A stretch of DNA of 15,026 bases from assembly GCA_903841915.1 (NCBI GenBank), contig CAIMKO010000146.1, positions 1 through 15,026 on the forward strand, written 5' to 3'. Both the position numbers and the translations under genes were made by a program. Positions 7,777 to 14,523 of this stretch are shown here, piece after piece; the first letter of the stretch is position 1, and each line of letters starts with the position of its first letter. The notes beneath the pieces are model-generated. The model ran no database searches. It had not been told where the DNA came from and saw only the letters and a list, made by a program, of their open reading frames with translations. Origin of the DNA: an uncultured Chitinophagaceae bacterium (GTDB taxonomy: Bacteria; Bacteroidota; Bacteroidia; Chitinophagales; Chitinophagaceae).

Positions 7777-9243
7777 CTACATGATCGCTTCGAGTACCAG
7801 ATCTTTTACTTTGCTTAATAGGATCCTTTCCTGCAACATACTGTCTCTGTAACGAATGGTTACCGTATTGTCTTCTTTAGTCTGATGATCGATGGTTACA
7901 CAAAATGGTGTACCAATCGCATCCTGTCTTCTATAACGTTTACCGATGGCATCCTTCTCTTCATAAAAGCATTTAAAATAAGGCTTGCATTCGTTCATGA
8001 GATCGCGGGCGATCTCCGGTAAGCCGTCTTTCTTGGTCAATGGAAGAATGGCCAATTTATTCGGTGCTATCTTTTCGGGGATATGCAATACAATACGGCT
8101 GTCGGTTGTGCCGTCTTCCTTATTAATGATTTCTTCCTGATAGGCATTTGATAAAATGAGTAAAAACATCCTGTCCAACCCGATGGATGTTTCTACAACA
8201 TAAGGGATGTAGTTTCCATAAGGTTTTCCGGTAGTTTCATCAACATCAGCATCGAAATATTGCATCTTCTTTTTGCTGAAGAGTTGATGTTGGGTCAGAT
8301 CAAAATCACTTCTGCTATGAATGCCTTCCACTTCTTTGAAACCAAAAGGGAATTCAAATTCAATATCACAGGCTTCTTTGGCATAGTGTGCCAGTTTAAC
8401 ATGATCGTGGTAACGATATTTTGCAGCAGCAATACCCAGACTTAAATGCCATTGCAGTCTTGCCTCTTTCCAGTATTTATACCAATCACCTTCGGTGCCG
8501 GGACGAACGAAGAACTGCATTTCCATTTGTTCAAATTCTCTCATGCGGAAAATAAATTGTCTTGCAACAATTTCATTTCTGAATGCTTTACCTGTTTGAG
8601 CAATACCAAAAGGAATTTTCATTCTCGCAGTTTTTTGCACGTTGAGAAAGTTCACAAAAATGCCCTGTGCTGTTTCGGGACGTAAATAAATAGTATCTGC
8701 GTCATCTGTAACAGAACCCAGTTTGGTATCGAACATTAAATTGAACTGACGAATTTCTGTCCAATTAGCGGTACCGCTAACGGCGCATTTGATCTTATTC
8801 TCTTCAATTAATTTTTTTAGTGCTGTATAATCTTCCGTTGCCAGCAGGCTATCCATGGCAGCCAAGATATCTTTTGCCTTTTGCGCTTCACCTTTTGCCT
8901 CTAATTCATCAGCAAACCCTTCCAGTAAATGATCTACACGATAGCGTTTTTTACTGTCCTTGTTATCGATCATCGGGTCGCTGAAATTATCAACGTGTCC
9001 GCTGGCTTTCCAGGTAGTAGGATGCATAAAAATAGCGGCATCAATGCCTACGATATTTTCGTGTAATTGCGTCATGCTCTTCCACCAATAATCGCGGATA
9101 TTCTTTTTCAACTCACTGCCGTAGGGGCCGTAATCATAGACGGCACTTAAACCATCATAGATTTCGCTGCTCTGAAATACAAATCCATATTCTTTGGCAT
9201 GAGAAATGATTGCCTGAAAATTATTGTCTTGTTGCGTACTCAT
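7777..9243 (-). CDS. glyS: Glycine-tRNA ligase (single-chain, class II)
   Basis: A 488-residue cytoplasmic enzyme that charges tRNA-Gly with glycine using ATP. It is the homodimeric type, not the alpha2-beta2 GlyQS form. Class II signatures: N-terminal YDYGPYGSELK (36-46); motif 2 region with FRNE (221-224) and FIFRMREFEQME (230-241); LRPETAQG (187-194); motif 3 ETSIGLDRMF (351-360). The anticodon-binding domain covers about 395-488 (LAILPLTKK, RRQDAIGTPFCVTID). The frame stays open to an ATG at 9342, but the extra 33 residues are translation of the 7-base array at 9268-9344, and the -7 element at 9251-9258 lies downstream of that start. The start MSTQQDN at 9243 is therefore chosen. The stop is TAG. 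A 26-bp-arm inverted repeat follows the gene. Confidence 0.96.
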   Translation of the reverse strand: MSTQQDNNFQAIISHAKEYGFVFQSSEIYDGLSAVYDYGPYGSELKKNIRDYWWKSMTQLHENIVGIDAAIFMHPTTWKASGHVDNFSDPMIDNKDSKKRYRVDHLLEGFADELEAKGEAQKAKDILAAMDSLLATEDYTALKKLIEENKIKCAVSGTANWTEIRQFNLMFDTKLGSVTDDADTIYLRPETAQGIFVNFLNVQKTARMKIPFGIAQTGKAFRNEIVARQFIFRMREFEQMEMQFFVRPGTEGDWYKYWKEARLQWHLSLGIAAAKYRYHDHVKLAHYAKEACDIEFEFPFGFKEVEGIHSRSDFDLTQHQLFSKKKMQYFDADVDETTGKPYGNYIPYVVETSIGLDRMFLLILSNAYQEEIINKEDGTTDSRIVLHIPEKIAPNKLAILPLTKKDGLPEIARDLMNECKPYFKCFYEEKDAIGKRYRRQDAIGTPFCVTIDHQTKEDNTVTIRYRDSMLQERILLSKVKDLVLEAIM

Positions 9244-9250
9244 AAGGCTG

Positions 9251-9280
9251 CAAATATAGGAAGAAGACATAAGGAACAAG
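9251..9280 (-). promoter_or_regulatory. glyS promoter (-33 CTTG, -7 TATATTTG)
   Basis: The reverse strand reads CTTG (9280-9277), 18 bases, then TATATTTG (9258-9251), an exact TAnnTTTG. The -7 box ends 7 bases before the ATG at 9243, so the mRNA leader should be only a few bases. The -33 TTG lies inside the first complete unit of the 7-base array. Every unit of that array reads CCTTGTT or similar on this strand. Confidence 0.6.
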
Positions 9281-9344
9281 AACCAAGGGACAAGGGACAA
9301 GACACAAGGAACGAGGAACAAGACACAAGGAACAGGAAACAAGG
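9268..9344. repeat. Eleven-unit heptanucleotide array upstream of glyS (E)
   Basis: Eleven uninterrupted 7-base units of the type aacaagg: cataagg, aacaaga, accaagg, gacaagg, gacaaga, cacaagg, aacgagg, aacaaga, cacaagg, aacagga, aacaagg. The period is exact over 77 bases although most neighbouring units differ at one or two positions. On the minus strand it is open in the glyS frame and would encode a 7-residue periodic hydrophobic peptide (VPCVLFL, VPCVLSL). It fills most of the gap between the MazG-like gene and glyS. Confidence 0.92.
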
Positions 9345-9368
9345 AATAATACTGGGATCAGTTTTCAG

Positions 9369-9695
9369 TTATTTCAACTTAGCATTATTCTGATGTCTTT
9401 CAGCATCACGGAGACTCTTCTTTTCAAAATTCTTCTGCAAAGCATCGGTCAGGTCAACCCCCGTTTGATTGGCCAGGCAGATTAATACCCATAATATATC
9501 AGCCATTTCATCGGGAAGGTCTTTTTGAAGATCAGATTTTTTGAAGGATTGATCACCATAGGTGCGGGCCATGATTCTTGCCAATTCACCTACTTCTTCG
9601 GTAAGGATCGTCATATTGGTCAATTCACTGAAATAGCGGACACCGATGGTCTTTATCCATGTGTCAACATCCTGTTGTGCTTGAGCAATGGTCAT
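9369..9695 (-). CDS. MazG-like nucleotide pyrophosphohydrolase
   Basis: A 108-residue protein, the size of single-domain MazG-like all-alpha NTP pyrophosphohydrolases, which hydrolyse (d)NTPs to monophosphate and pyrophosphate and can clean up damaged or surplus nucleotides. The Mg-binding signature is present: E34-x-x-E37 (LTEEVGELAR) and E63-x-x-D66 (PDEMADILW) on two helices. There is a lysine-rich tail. The ATG lies 3 bases after the TGA of the globin gene, so the two are probably co-transcribed and translationally coupled. The preferred nucleotide cannot be told from sequence. It differs in length from the two-domain E. coli MazG, so that symbol is not given. Confidence 0.87.
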   Translation of the reverse strand: MTIAQAQQDVDTWIKTIGVRYFSELTNMTILTEEVGELARIMARTYGDQSFKKSDLQKDLPDEMADILWVLICLANQTGVDLTDALQKNFEKKSLRDAERHQNNAKLK

Positions 9696-9698
9696 GGA

Positions 9699-10076
9699 TC
9701 ACATGTTTGGATTGGCAAAGATCAGGGTCATGGCTGAGCCAACGGAAGTGGCTTTTAATTTTGCATTCTCTGCAATATCTCCCCTGAATAATTCGTCAAC
9801 AGTTTCCGTGAATATTTTTACCCAGCGCTGAAAATGTTCGGTCTTAAAAGGGGATAAAGAATGAATGTGACGATGTGCTTCCATCGCATTGTTGTGATAA
9901 TTATTGGATTTCAATAAAATGGTTTCCCAGAAATTAACGATCACCGGTAAATGTTTCTCCAGATTCAAATGTGCTACATCGGTAAAATATCGACCGATCA
10001 GATCATCTGCAAAAGCTTTGTCGTAAAAAGCGGTCATCAGTTTTTCAATATCTAATCTTGTTTCAATATCTCTCAT
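9699..10076 (-). CDS. Group III truncated hemoglobin
   Basis: A 125-residue cytoplasmic heme protein of the group III (P) 2-over-2 globin class, related to Campylobacter Ctb. Such proteins bind O2 or NO; roles in oxygen handling or nitrosative stress are proposed but vary. Visible: Phe17-Tyr18 at B9/B10 (AFYDKAF), His42 in the E helix (KHLPVIVNFW), Trp50, a probable proximal heme ligand His68 (AMEAHRH; His70 and His72 are alternatives) and the class signature HFQRW (81-85). The gene is followed 3 bases later by the MazG-like gene. An exact TAnnTTTG lies about 62 bases upstream of the ATG, with an inverted repeat between the two, so separate regulation from dtd is likely. Confidence 0.88.
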   Translation of the reverse strand: MRDIETRLDIEKLMTAFYDKAFADDLIGRYFTDVAHLNLEKHLPVIVNFWETILLKSNNYHNNAMEAHRHIHSLSPFKTEHFQRWVKIFTETVDELFRGDIAENAKLKATSVGSAMTLIFANPNM

Positions 10077-10090
10077 AATATTTTTATTAC

Positions 10091-10116
10091 ACGAATTGTT
10101 TCAAAGCAAAATTCGT
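10091..10116. promoter_or_regulatory. Inverted repeat upstream of the globin gene, possible operator or leader hairpin
   Basis: ACGAATT (10091-10097) and AATTCGT (10110-10116) are perfect inverse 7-base arms around a 12-base spacer. The element lies 15 bases upstream of the globin ATG and downstream of the candidate -7 box at 10139-10146, so it would be in the 5' leader. It matches no regulator site I know. Confidence 0.3.
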
Positions 10117-10138
10117 TTCTATCTAAGTGTACTTTCGT

Positions 10139-10146
10139 CAAAATTA
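10139..10146 (-). promoter_or_regulatory. -7 promoter element for the globin-MazG operon
   Basis: The reverse strand reads TAATTTTG, an exact TAnnTTTG match, in the 130-base gap between dtd and the globin gene. The -33 region is weak (TGTG about 21 bases upstream). The rest of the gap, 10147-10206, shows nothing else I can name. Confidence 0.4.
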
Positions 10147-10206
10147 ACAATAATCCCATGCTTTGCCACAGGTACACTAAAATAACTTAAAGTTCAGGCA
10201 ATAAAT

Positions 10207-10659
10207 CTATTCTTTATTTTTTGAATCTATTGAAATAGTCACCGGACCGTCGTTCAATAACTGAACTTTCATGTCTGCGCCGAAAACACCTGTTTGTAAT
10301 TTCTTGCCTAGATCCTTTTCCAATTGAGCGATCATTTTCTCATACATGGGAATTGCAAGATCGGGTTTGCTGGCTTTGATATACGAAGGGCGGTTACCTT
10401 TTTTGGTGGATGCATGTAAAGTAAACTGGCTGATCAGTAAAATAGACCCATCAATTTCCAGAACACTTTTATTCATCACACCCTGCTCATCATTGAATAT
10501 ACGAAGATTGATCATCTTATTACTCAGCCATTCAATATCCTCTTGGGAATCAGCATCTTCAATACCAACGAATAGCAGCAATCCATGACCGATCTCTCCG
10601 GTTATATTTCCCTCAACTTTAACAGAGGCCTCGCTTACACGCTGAATTACGACTCTCAT
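10207..10659 (-). CDS. dtd: D-aminoacyl-tRNA deacylase
   Basis: A 150-residue enzyme of the DTD family that hydrolyses D-amino acids (and glycine mischarged on tRNA-Ala) from tRNA, protecting translation. The diagnostic motifs are intact: SQFTL (77-81) and the Gly-cisPro motif in NDGPVT (136-141), along with GNRPSY (88-93) and FGADM (126-130). Length is typical for bacterial DTD. The ATG start gives the standard MRVVIQRVSEASV N-terminus. The gene is divergent from arfB, with only 35 bases between the two start codons. It lies on the same strand as the globin, MazG-like and glyS genes downstream, but the 130-base gap with its own promoter candidate argues against one operon. Confidence 0.96.
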   Translation of the reverse strand: MRVVIQRVSEASVKVEGNITGEIGHGLLLFVGIEDADSQEDIEWLSNKMINLRIFNDEQGVMNKSVLEIDGSILLISQFTLHASTKKGNRPSYIKASKPDLAIPMYEKMIAQLEKDLGKKLQTGVFGADMKVQLLNDGPVTISIDSKNKE

Positions 10660-10694
10660 CTTTCCTTAACAGTTTTACAATTAACTTTACGGCA

Positions 10695-11102
10695 ATGAAG
10701 ATAGATATTGTATCGGAAATAGAGTTTCGAACTGCGAGAAGTGGTGGTGCAGGCGGACAAAATGTGAACAAGGTAGAGACCATGGTGGAGGGGAGATGGA
10801 ATATTGCAGCATCACAGTTGGTGAGTATGGAACAAAAGCAGATCCTCTTACAAAAATTGGCGAACAGGATCAATAAACACCATGAATTGTTGGTGAGGTC
10901 TCAGGTTGAAAGAACACAATTGGGCAATAAAGAATTGGTGATCGGTAAAATGAATGAATTGATCCATCTAGCCCTTATTAAAAAGAAAGCAAGGATCGCT
11001 ACAAAAGCCAGCAAAGCTTCCAAGGAAAAAAGACTGGAATCGAAGAAAAAAGAATCTTTTAATAAATCATTCCGGAAAAAAATACAACCGGGAGATTACT
11101 GA
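10695..11102 (+). CDS. arfB: Alternative ribosome-rescue factor ArfB (YaeJ-type peptidyl-tRNA hydrolase)
   Basis: A 135-residue protein of the class I release-factor-like family that frees ribosomes stalled on mRNAs without a stop codon. The catalytic GGQ motif sits at 20-22 in the context SGGAGGQNVNK. The protein lacks the codon-recognition domains of RF1/RF2 and ends in a lysine- and arginine-rich tail (about 97-130) of the kind that in ArfB fills the empty mRNA channel. Length is close to the 140 residues of E. coli YaeJ. A near-consensus -7 word, TAACTTTA (10682-10689), ends 5 bases before the ATG, so the leader may be minimal. Upstream and divergent is dtd; the flippase gene follows after 63 bases. 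Confidence 0.93.
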   Translation: MKIDIVSEIEFRTARSGGAGGQNVNKVETMVEGRWNIAASQLVSMEQKQILLQKLANRINKHHELLVRSQVERTQLGNKELVIGKMNELIHLALIKKKARIATKASKASKEKRLESKKKESFNKSFRKKIQPGDY

Positions 11103-11165
11103 ATCTGCCCATCTAATCATTCATAACCATTAATGTTTACTTTAGCATTTATAATTCATATTTAA

Positions 11166-12671
11166 TTGAGCGGAATAAAGAAACTAGCAGGACAAACATT
11201 GTGGTATGGTGTGCCAACTATTACCAGCAGGTTTTTAGGTTATGCCACAAATATTTTTTTGTTTTGGTTATATAAACCATCATCCACAGCAGCTATCACA
11301 CAGATCTATGCTGTAATTCCTTTTTTAAATATTGTTTTTACTTACGGATTAGAAACAAGTTATTTCAGGTTTGCACAAACAACCGATAAAAAACATTTGT
11401 ACAATCTGTTCATGAGTTCAATAATCGTGAGTACCATTTTGTTTACAGGAATATTAGTTTGGCAATCGCCTCAAGTTGCTAAATTAATTGACATGCAGGA
11501 ACATGCTGATTATGTAAGATGGATGGCGGGGATACTTTTTTTTGATACGCTTACAGTTATTCCTTTCGCCAAACTAAGACAGGAAGGCCGCCCCCGCCGA
11601 TTTGCTTTTATTAAAGTATTGAATATTCTTACTTCTGTTTTTTTAACAGTATACTTTTTAGGCGTTTGCCCTAAGATCGCACAACACAATCCGGGTAGTA
11701 TCTTATTAAAATTTTATAATCCGTCTATCGATATTGGTTATTACATCATTGCCAATATTGTTGCAAGCATTCTTACCTTGATTTTATTATTTAAAGAATT
11801 CATTGATTTTAAATTTGAATTTGAAATTGATCTGTGGAAGAAAGTGATGAATTATTCCTATCCATTGATTATTGTTGGTTTTGGCGGTATGATCAATGAA
11901 TTGCTGAGTCGATTGGTTTATACGAGAGTAGTGAAATTAAGTCATGAGGAGGCACAACATCAATTGGGCGTGTTTGGTGCAAATTATAAAGTGGCAATAT
12001 TGATCACTATTTTTATTCAGGTTTTCAGAATGGGTGCAGAGCCTTTCTTTTTTAATAAATCGAAAGATGATGATGCCAAAAAAACGTATGCAAGGGTGAT
12101 GAAATTTTTTGTGATTGTTTGTTGTTTTATGTGGCTGGCTATTGCTACCAATCTTCCTTTGATCAAATATTTTGCTTACGGGAGCAATGCGAAAGAATAT
12201 AGCGAAGGGTTAAGTATCATTCCAATCCTCTCGATGGGCAGTGTATTTCTGGGTATTTATTACAACTTAACCATTTGGTACAAGCTTACCAACAAAACAA
12301 TGTATGGCGCATGGATCACATTAGCCGGTGCGGCCATTACTGTTGTGTTGAATATTTGGTGGATACCACTCTTTGGGTACAATGGGAGTGCATGGGCAAC
12401 TTTTGTATGTTACGGTTTTATGATGGTGATCAGTTATATACTCGGACAGAAATATTATCTCATTCCTTATGCATGGAAAAAATTAGCAGCTTATATAGGG
12501 ATCGTTGTGTTGTTGTTTCTGGCGCACACAGTATTTATTCATTACCTACCGGGCCTTTTGTTAGGAACTGCTTTCGCACTTGTTCTGCTATTGTCTTTCA
12601 CTTTATTTATACTGAAGATTGAACGAAAAGAGTTCGAAAAAATGCCTTTTATCGGAAAATATATAAAATAA
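11166..12671 (+). CDS. Oligosaccharide flippase / polysaccharide biosynthesis membrane protein
   Basis: A 501-residue integral membrane protein with many hydrophobic segments, about 12-14 by eye. It fits the polysaccharide transport (Wzx-like) branch of the MOP superfamily, which flips lipid-linked sugars across the inner membrane for cell-surface glycan assembly. The N-terminus SGIKKLAGQTLWYG is typical of Bacteroidota members and places the start at the TTG of 11166; no in-frame ATG lies upstream before a stop. The position-200 region (KEFIDFKFEFEID) is a charged loop between the two halves. No glycosyltransferase or other sugar genes are near, so this is an isolated flippase and its substrate cannot be inferred. 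It lies 63 bases after arfB and 116 bases before lspA. Confidence 0.87.
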   Translation: MSGIKKLAGQTLWYGVPTITSRFLGYATNIFLFWLYKPSSTAAITQIYAVIPFLNIVFTYGLETSYFRFAQTTDKKHLYNLFMSSIIVSTILFTGILVWQSPQVAKLIDMQEHADYVRWMAGILFFDTLTVIPFAKLRQEGRPRRFAFIKVLNILTSVFLTVYFLGVCPKIAQHNPGSILLKFYNPSIDIGYYIIANIVASILTLILLFKEFIDFKFEFEIDLWKKVMNYSYPLIIVGFGGMINELLSRLVYTRVVKLSHEEAQHQLGVFGANYKVAILITIFIQVFRMGAEPFFFNKSKDDDAKKTYARVMKFFVIVCCFMWLAIATNLPLIKYFAYGSNAKEYSEGLSIIPILSMGSVFLGIYYNLTIWYKLTNKTMYGAWITLAGAAITVVLNIWWIPLFGYNGSAWATFVCYGFMMVISYILGQKYYLIPYAWKKLAAYIGIVVLLFLAHTVFIHYLPGLLLGTAFALVLLLSFTLFILKIERKEFEKMPFIGKYIK

Positions 12672-12734
12672 GCACGCTGCCAACAGCCGGTCAAAATTAT
12701 TTAACAAAGCTATTGGGACTAGTTTATGGTCTAT

Positions 12735-12766
12735 TCTGTTTCACTCCGTCATTTCTTTTATATTTG
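12735..12766 (+). promoter_or_regulatory. lspA promoter
   Basis: TATATTTG at 12759-12766 is an exact TAnnTTTG, ending 21 bases before the GTG start. A TCTG at 12735-12738, 20 bases upstream, is a weak TTTG-type -33 element. The 116-base gap after the flippase shows no terminator hairpin. Confidence 0.5.
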
Positions 12767-12787
12767 CCAACCTAAATTCAGCAAAGC

Positions 12788-13465
12788 GTGAAAGCAAGAA
12801 ATGTTGTCCTTATTATTTTAGCGGTGATCATAGCAGATCAGGCATTGAAATTCTATATCAAATTGAATTTCTTTGCAGGTGAAGAACATAGAGTAATCGG
12901 CAATTGGTTCAAACTTCATTTTGTAGAAAATGAGGGCATGGCCTGGGGATGGAAATTTGGCGGTGGCTTTGGTAAAATATTCCTTACCATGTTCAGACTG
13001 GTCGCTGTGATCTGGGGTAGTTTCTTATTACGCGATTTTATCCGAAAAAAATACCATACAGGATTTATTATCTGTGCATCCTTGATCTATGCCGGTGCGC
13101 TGGGTAATTTAATCGACAGTATGTTTTACGGATTGATATTTGATAACAGTGATTTTTTCAGAGGAAATGTAGCGCATCTGTTCCCTGCTGCCGGCGGCTA
13201 TGCAAAGTTCCTGCATGGGCGAGTGGTTGATATGCTGTATTTCCCCATCATTACCGATGCACATTATCCTTCCTGGATCCCATATTTTGGCGGCAAATAT
13301 TTCGAGTTCTTCGAACCGGTATTCAATATCGCCGATGCTTCTATTTCAACCGGTGTGATTGCCTTGCTTGTCTTTCAGAATAAATTCTTACATAAACATC
13401 TGGAACATACTGATGTGGCTCCTGTTACAACAGAAACAGTGAATGAGAGCAAAGAATTGAATTAA
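12788..13465 (+). CDS. lspA: Lipoprotein signal peptidase (signal peptidase II)
   Basis: A 225-residue inner-membrane aspartyl protease that cuts signal peptides from diacylated prolipoproteins. The start is a GTG. Conserved family residues are seen at Asp17 (ADQALK), Asn48 (ENEGMAWG), Asn107 and Asp110 (GNLIDS), Asp148 (HGRVVDML), and Asn180 and Asp183 (FNIADAS); the catalytic aspartates are among the last three Asp. Four membrane segments are visible. The stretch between GNLIDS and HGRVVD is about 37 residues, longer than the short loop of E. coli LspA, and there is an added C-terminal tail; both look normal for Bacteroidota. The gene abuts a convergent lipoprotein gene with no spacer; that protein is itself an expected substrate. 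Confidence 0.96.
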   Translation: MKARNVVLIILAVIIADQALKFYIKLNFFAGEEHRVIGNWFKLHFVENEGMAWGWKFGGGFGKIFLTMFRLVAVIWGSFLLRDFIRKKYHTGFIICASLIYAGALGNLIDSMFYGLIFDNSDFFRGNVAHLFPAAGGYAKFLHGRVVDMLYFPIITDAHYPSWIPYFGGKYFEFFEPVFNIADASISTGVIALLVFQNKFLHKHLEHTDVAPVTTETVNESKELN

Positions 13466-14479
13466 TTATTTAATTACAGGCTGGCTTTTGACTGTGATAT
13501 TCTCAGCAGGATAGGTAATATATTGAGAAGCTATCCAGCCAACACCTTTTGAGTAATACGTATAATCCGTAAGATCTGTCTGGCGTACAAAAGCAGTACT
13601 TGGCTGCGAAATAAGTTTCAGGTAAACATCTTCCTGCACTTTGATAACGTTTTTATAGGTGATGCCATTGAAAGGTATGGTCAATCCTTTTGCTGCCATC
13701 GTAAAACCATATTTTATAGTAACATACTGTCCTCCTAAAATTCCCTGTACCGTATCACTCTCCCAGGTATCATTCACATTTTTATAGTCTTTTAAAAATG
13801 GAAAATCAATCGGACCCGATGAAGTATCGAGCAAAGAAATAAATTGATAATAGTTGCCATTTCCGTCCTTACGATAAAATGAAGTATCATTATAAGAAGG
13901 ATAGGGGGTAGTAAAAATGCTGTACGCATTTGTCCCAATGATAGCGTATAAATTAGAAACAGTTGTTGTGAAATTATTAGTCAAGGATGTGCCCACAAAA
14001 TAGCTCCAGTTACTGCCGATTGTTGTAGGAAAATAATCGTCATTGGTAAAAATGGGCAATGCGCCGCAATCGATATTGATCTGACAGAAAGTACTATCGT
14101 AGCTAACCGTTTTTGTAGTGACGATCGGCAGCAAAGGTTTTCCGTAACCCCTGATCTTTACTGTTTGTAAACCGGTATTCAATGCATAACCAGAATCGAT
14201 GAACCAAAAACCATTGCTGGAATCGGTGCTTACTTTATAATGACCTCGGCTGGTGATATTCAATTGAACCAATAAATAATTGCTGTCGGTAAAAAGTGTA
14301 TCAACCTTATAAGTTCCTTTTACAATAATTTTCTGACAATTGCCCAATGAGTCGGTAATAGTGCCGCCGGAATTGCCGTTTGCACCGTTGCCGGTTTCAT
14401 AGCTCATTTCTTTCTTGCACGCGTTCATACAAAAAATGAAGAGAATGAAAGTACTGAGTGTTATTGCAAATTGCTTCAT
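13466..14479 (-). CDS. Lipoprotein of unknown function
   Basis: A 337-residue protein with an N-terminal hydrophobic signal and lipobox MNAC; the lipidated Cys is residue 21, followed by KKE and a Gly/Asn/Ser-rich linker. Residues about 50-115 form a beta-strand pattern (KGTYKVDTLFTDSNYLLVQ, HYKVSTDSSNGFWF, LQTVKIRGYGKP) like the Ig-like repeats seen in Chitinophagaceae lipoproteins. The rest (about 140-337) begins with DDYFPTTIGSNWSYF, a phrase common in Bacteroidota surface lipoproteins, and is also beta-rich. No enzyme motif is seen. It probably faces the periplasm or cell surface. Its stop codon abuts the lspA stop codon. Upstream lie a 21-base inverted repeat and repeated TACAG words. 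Confidence 0.8.
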   Translation of the reverse strand: MKQFAITLSTFILFIFCMNACKKEMSYETGNGANGNSGGTITDSLGNCQKIIVKGTYKVDTLFTDSNYLLVQLNITSRGHYKVSTDSSNGFWFIDSGYALNTGLQTVKIRGYGKPLLPIVTTKTVSYDSTFCQINIDCGALPIFTNDDYFPTTIGSNWSYFVGTSLTNNFTTTVSNLYAIIGTNAYSIFTTPYPSYNDTSFYRKDGNGNYYQFISLLDTSSGPIDFPFLKDYKNVNDTWESDTVQGILGGQYVTIKYGFTMAAKGLTIPFNGITYKNVIKVQEDVYLKLISQPSTAFVRQTDLTDYTYYSKGVGWIASQYITYPAENITVKSQPVIK

Positions 14480-14490
14480 ACAGGGATTAA

Positions 14491-14516
14491 TACAGCTGTA
14501 ATTTATAGAATTACAG
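14491..14516. promoter_or_regulatory. Overlapping palindromes upstream of the lipoprotein gene
   Basis: TACAGCTGTA (14491-14500) is a perfect 10-base palindrome. It overlaps a perfect 8-bp-arm inverted repeat: CTGTAATT (14496-14503), loop TATAG, AATTACAG (14509-14516). Another TACAG overlaps the start codon of the lipoprotein gene (14479-14483). The site is in the 44-base gap between the ldhA stop and the lipoprotein ATG. It could be an operator, or a 3' hairpin for ldhA; no T-run follows on the minus strand. Confidence 0.4.
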
Positions 14517-14523
14517 ATAAATA

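Noticed and set aside
9244..9342. Longer glyS start at ATG 9342 with a hydrophobic N-terminal extension
   Set aside because: The extra residues are translated from the 7-base array and the promoter lies inside them; the conserved GlyRS N-terminus begins at 9243.
9268..9344. CRISPR array
   Set aside because: The units are 7 bases long with no spacers between them, and no cas genes are near.
11103..11165. Possible further 7-base array between arfB and the flippase gene
   Set aside because: A few words (cattcat, aaccatt) look similar, but the period does not hold beyond two or three units and the region is simply AT-rich.
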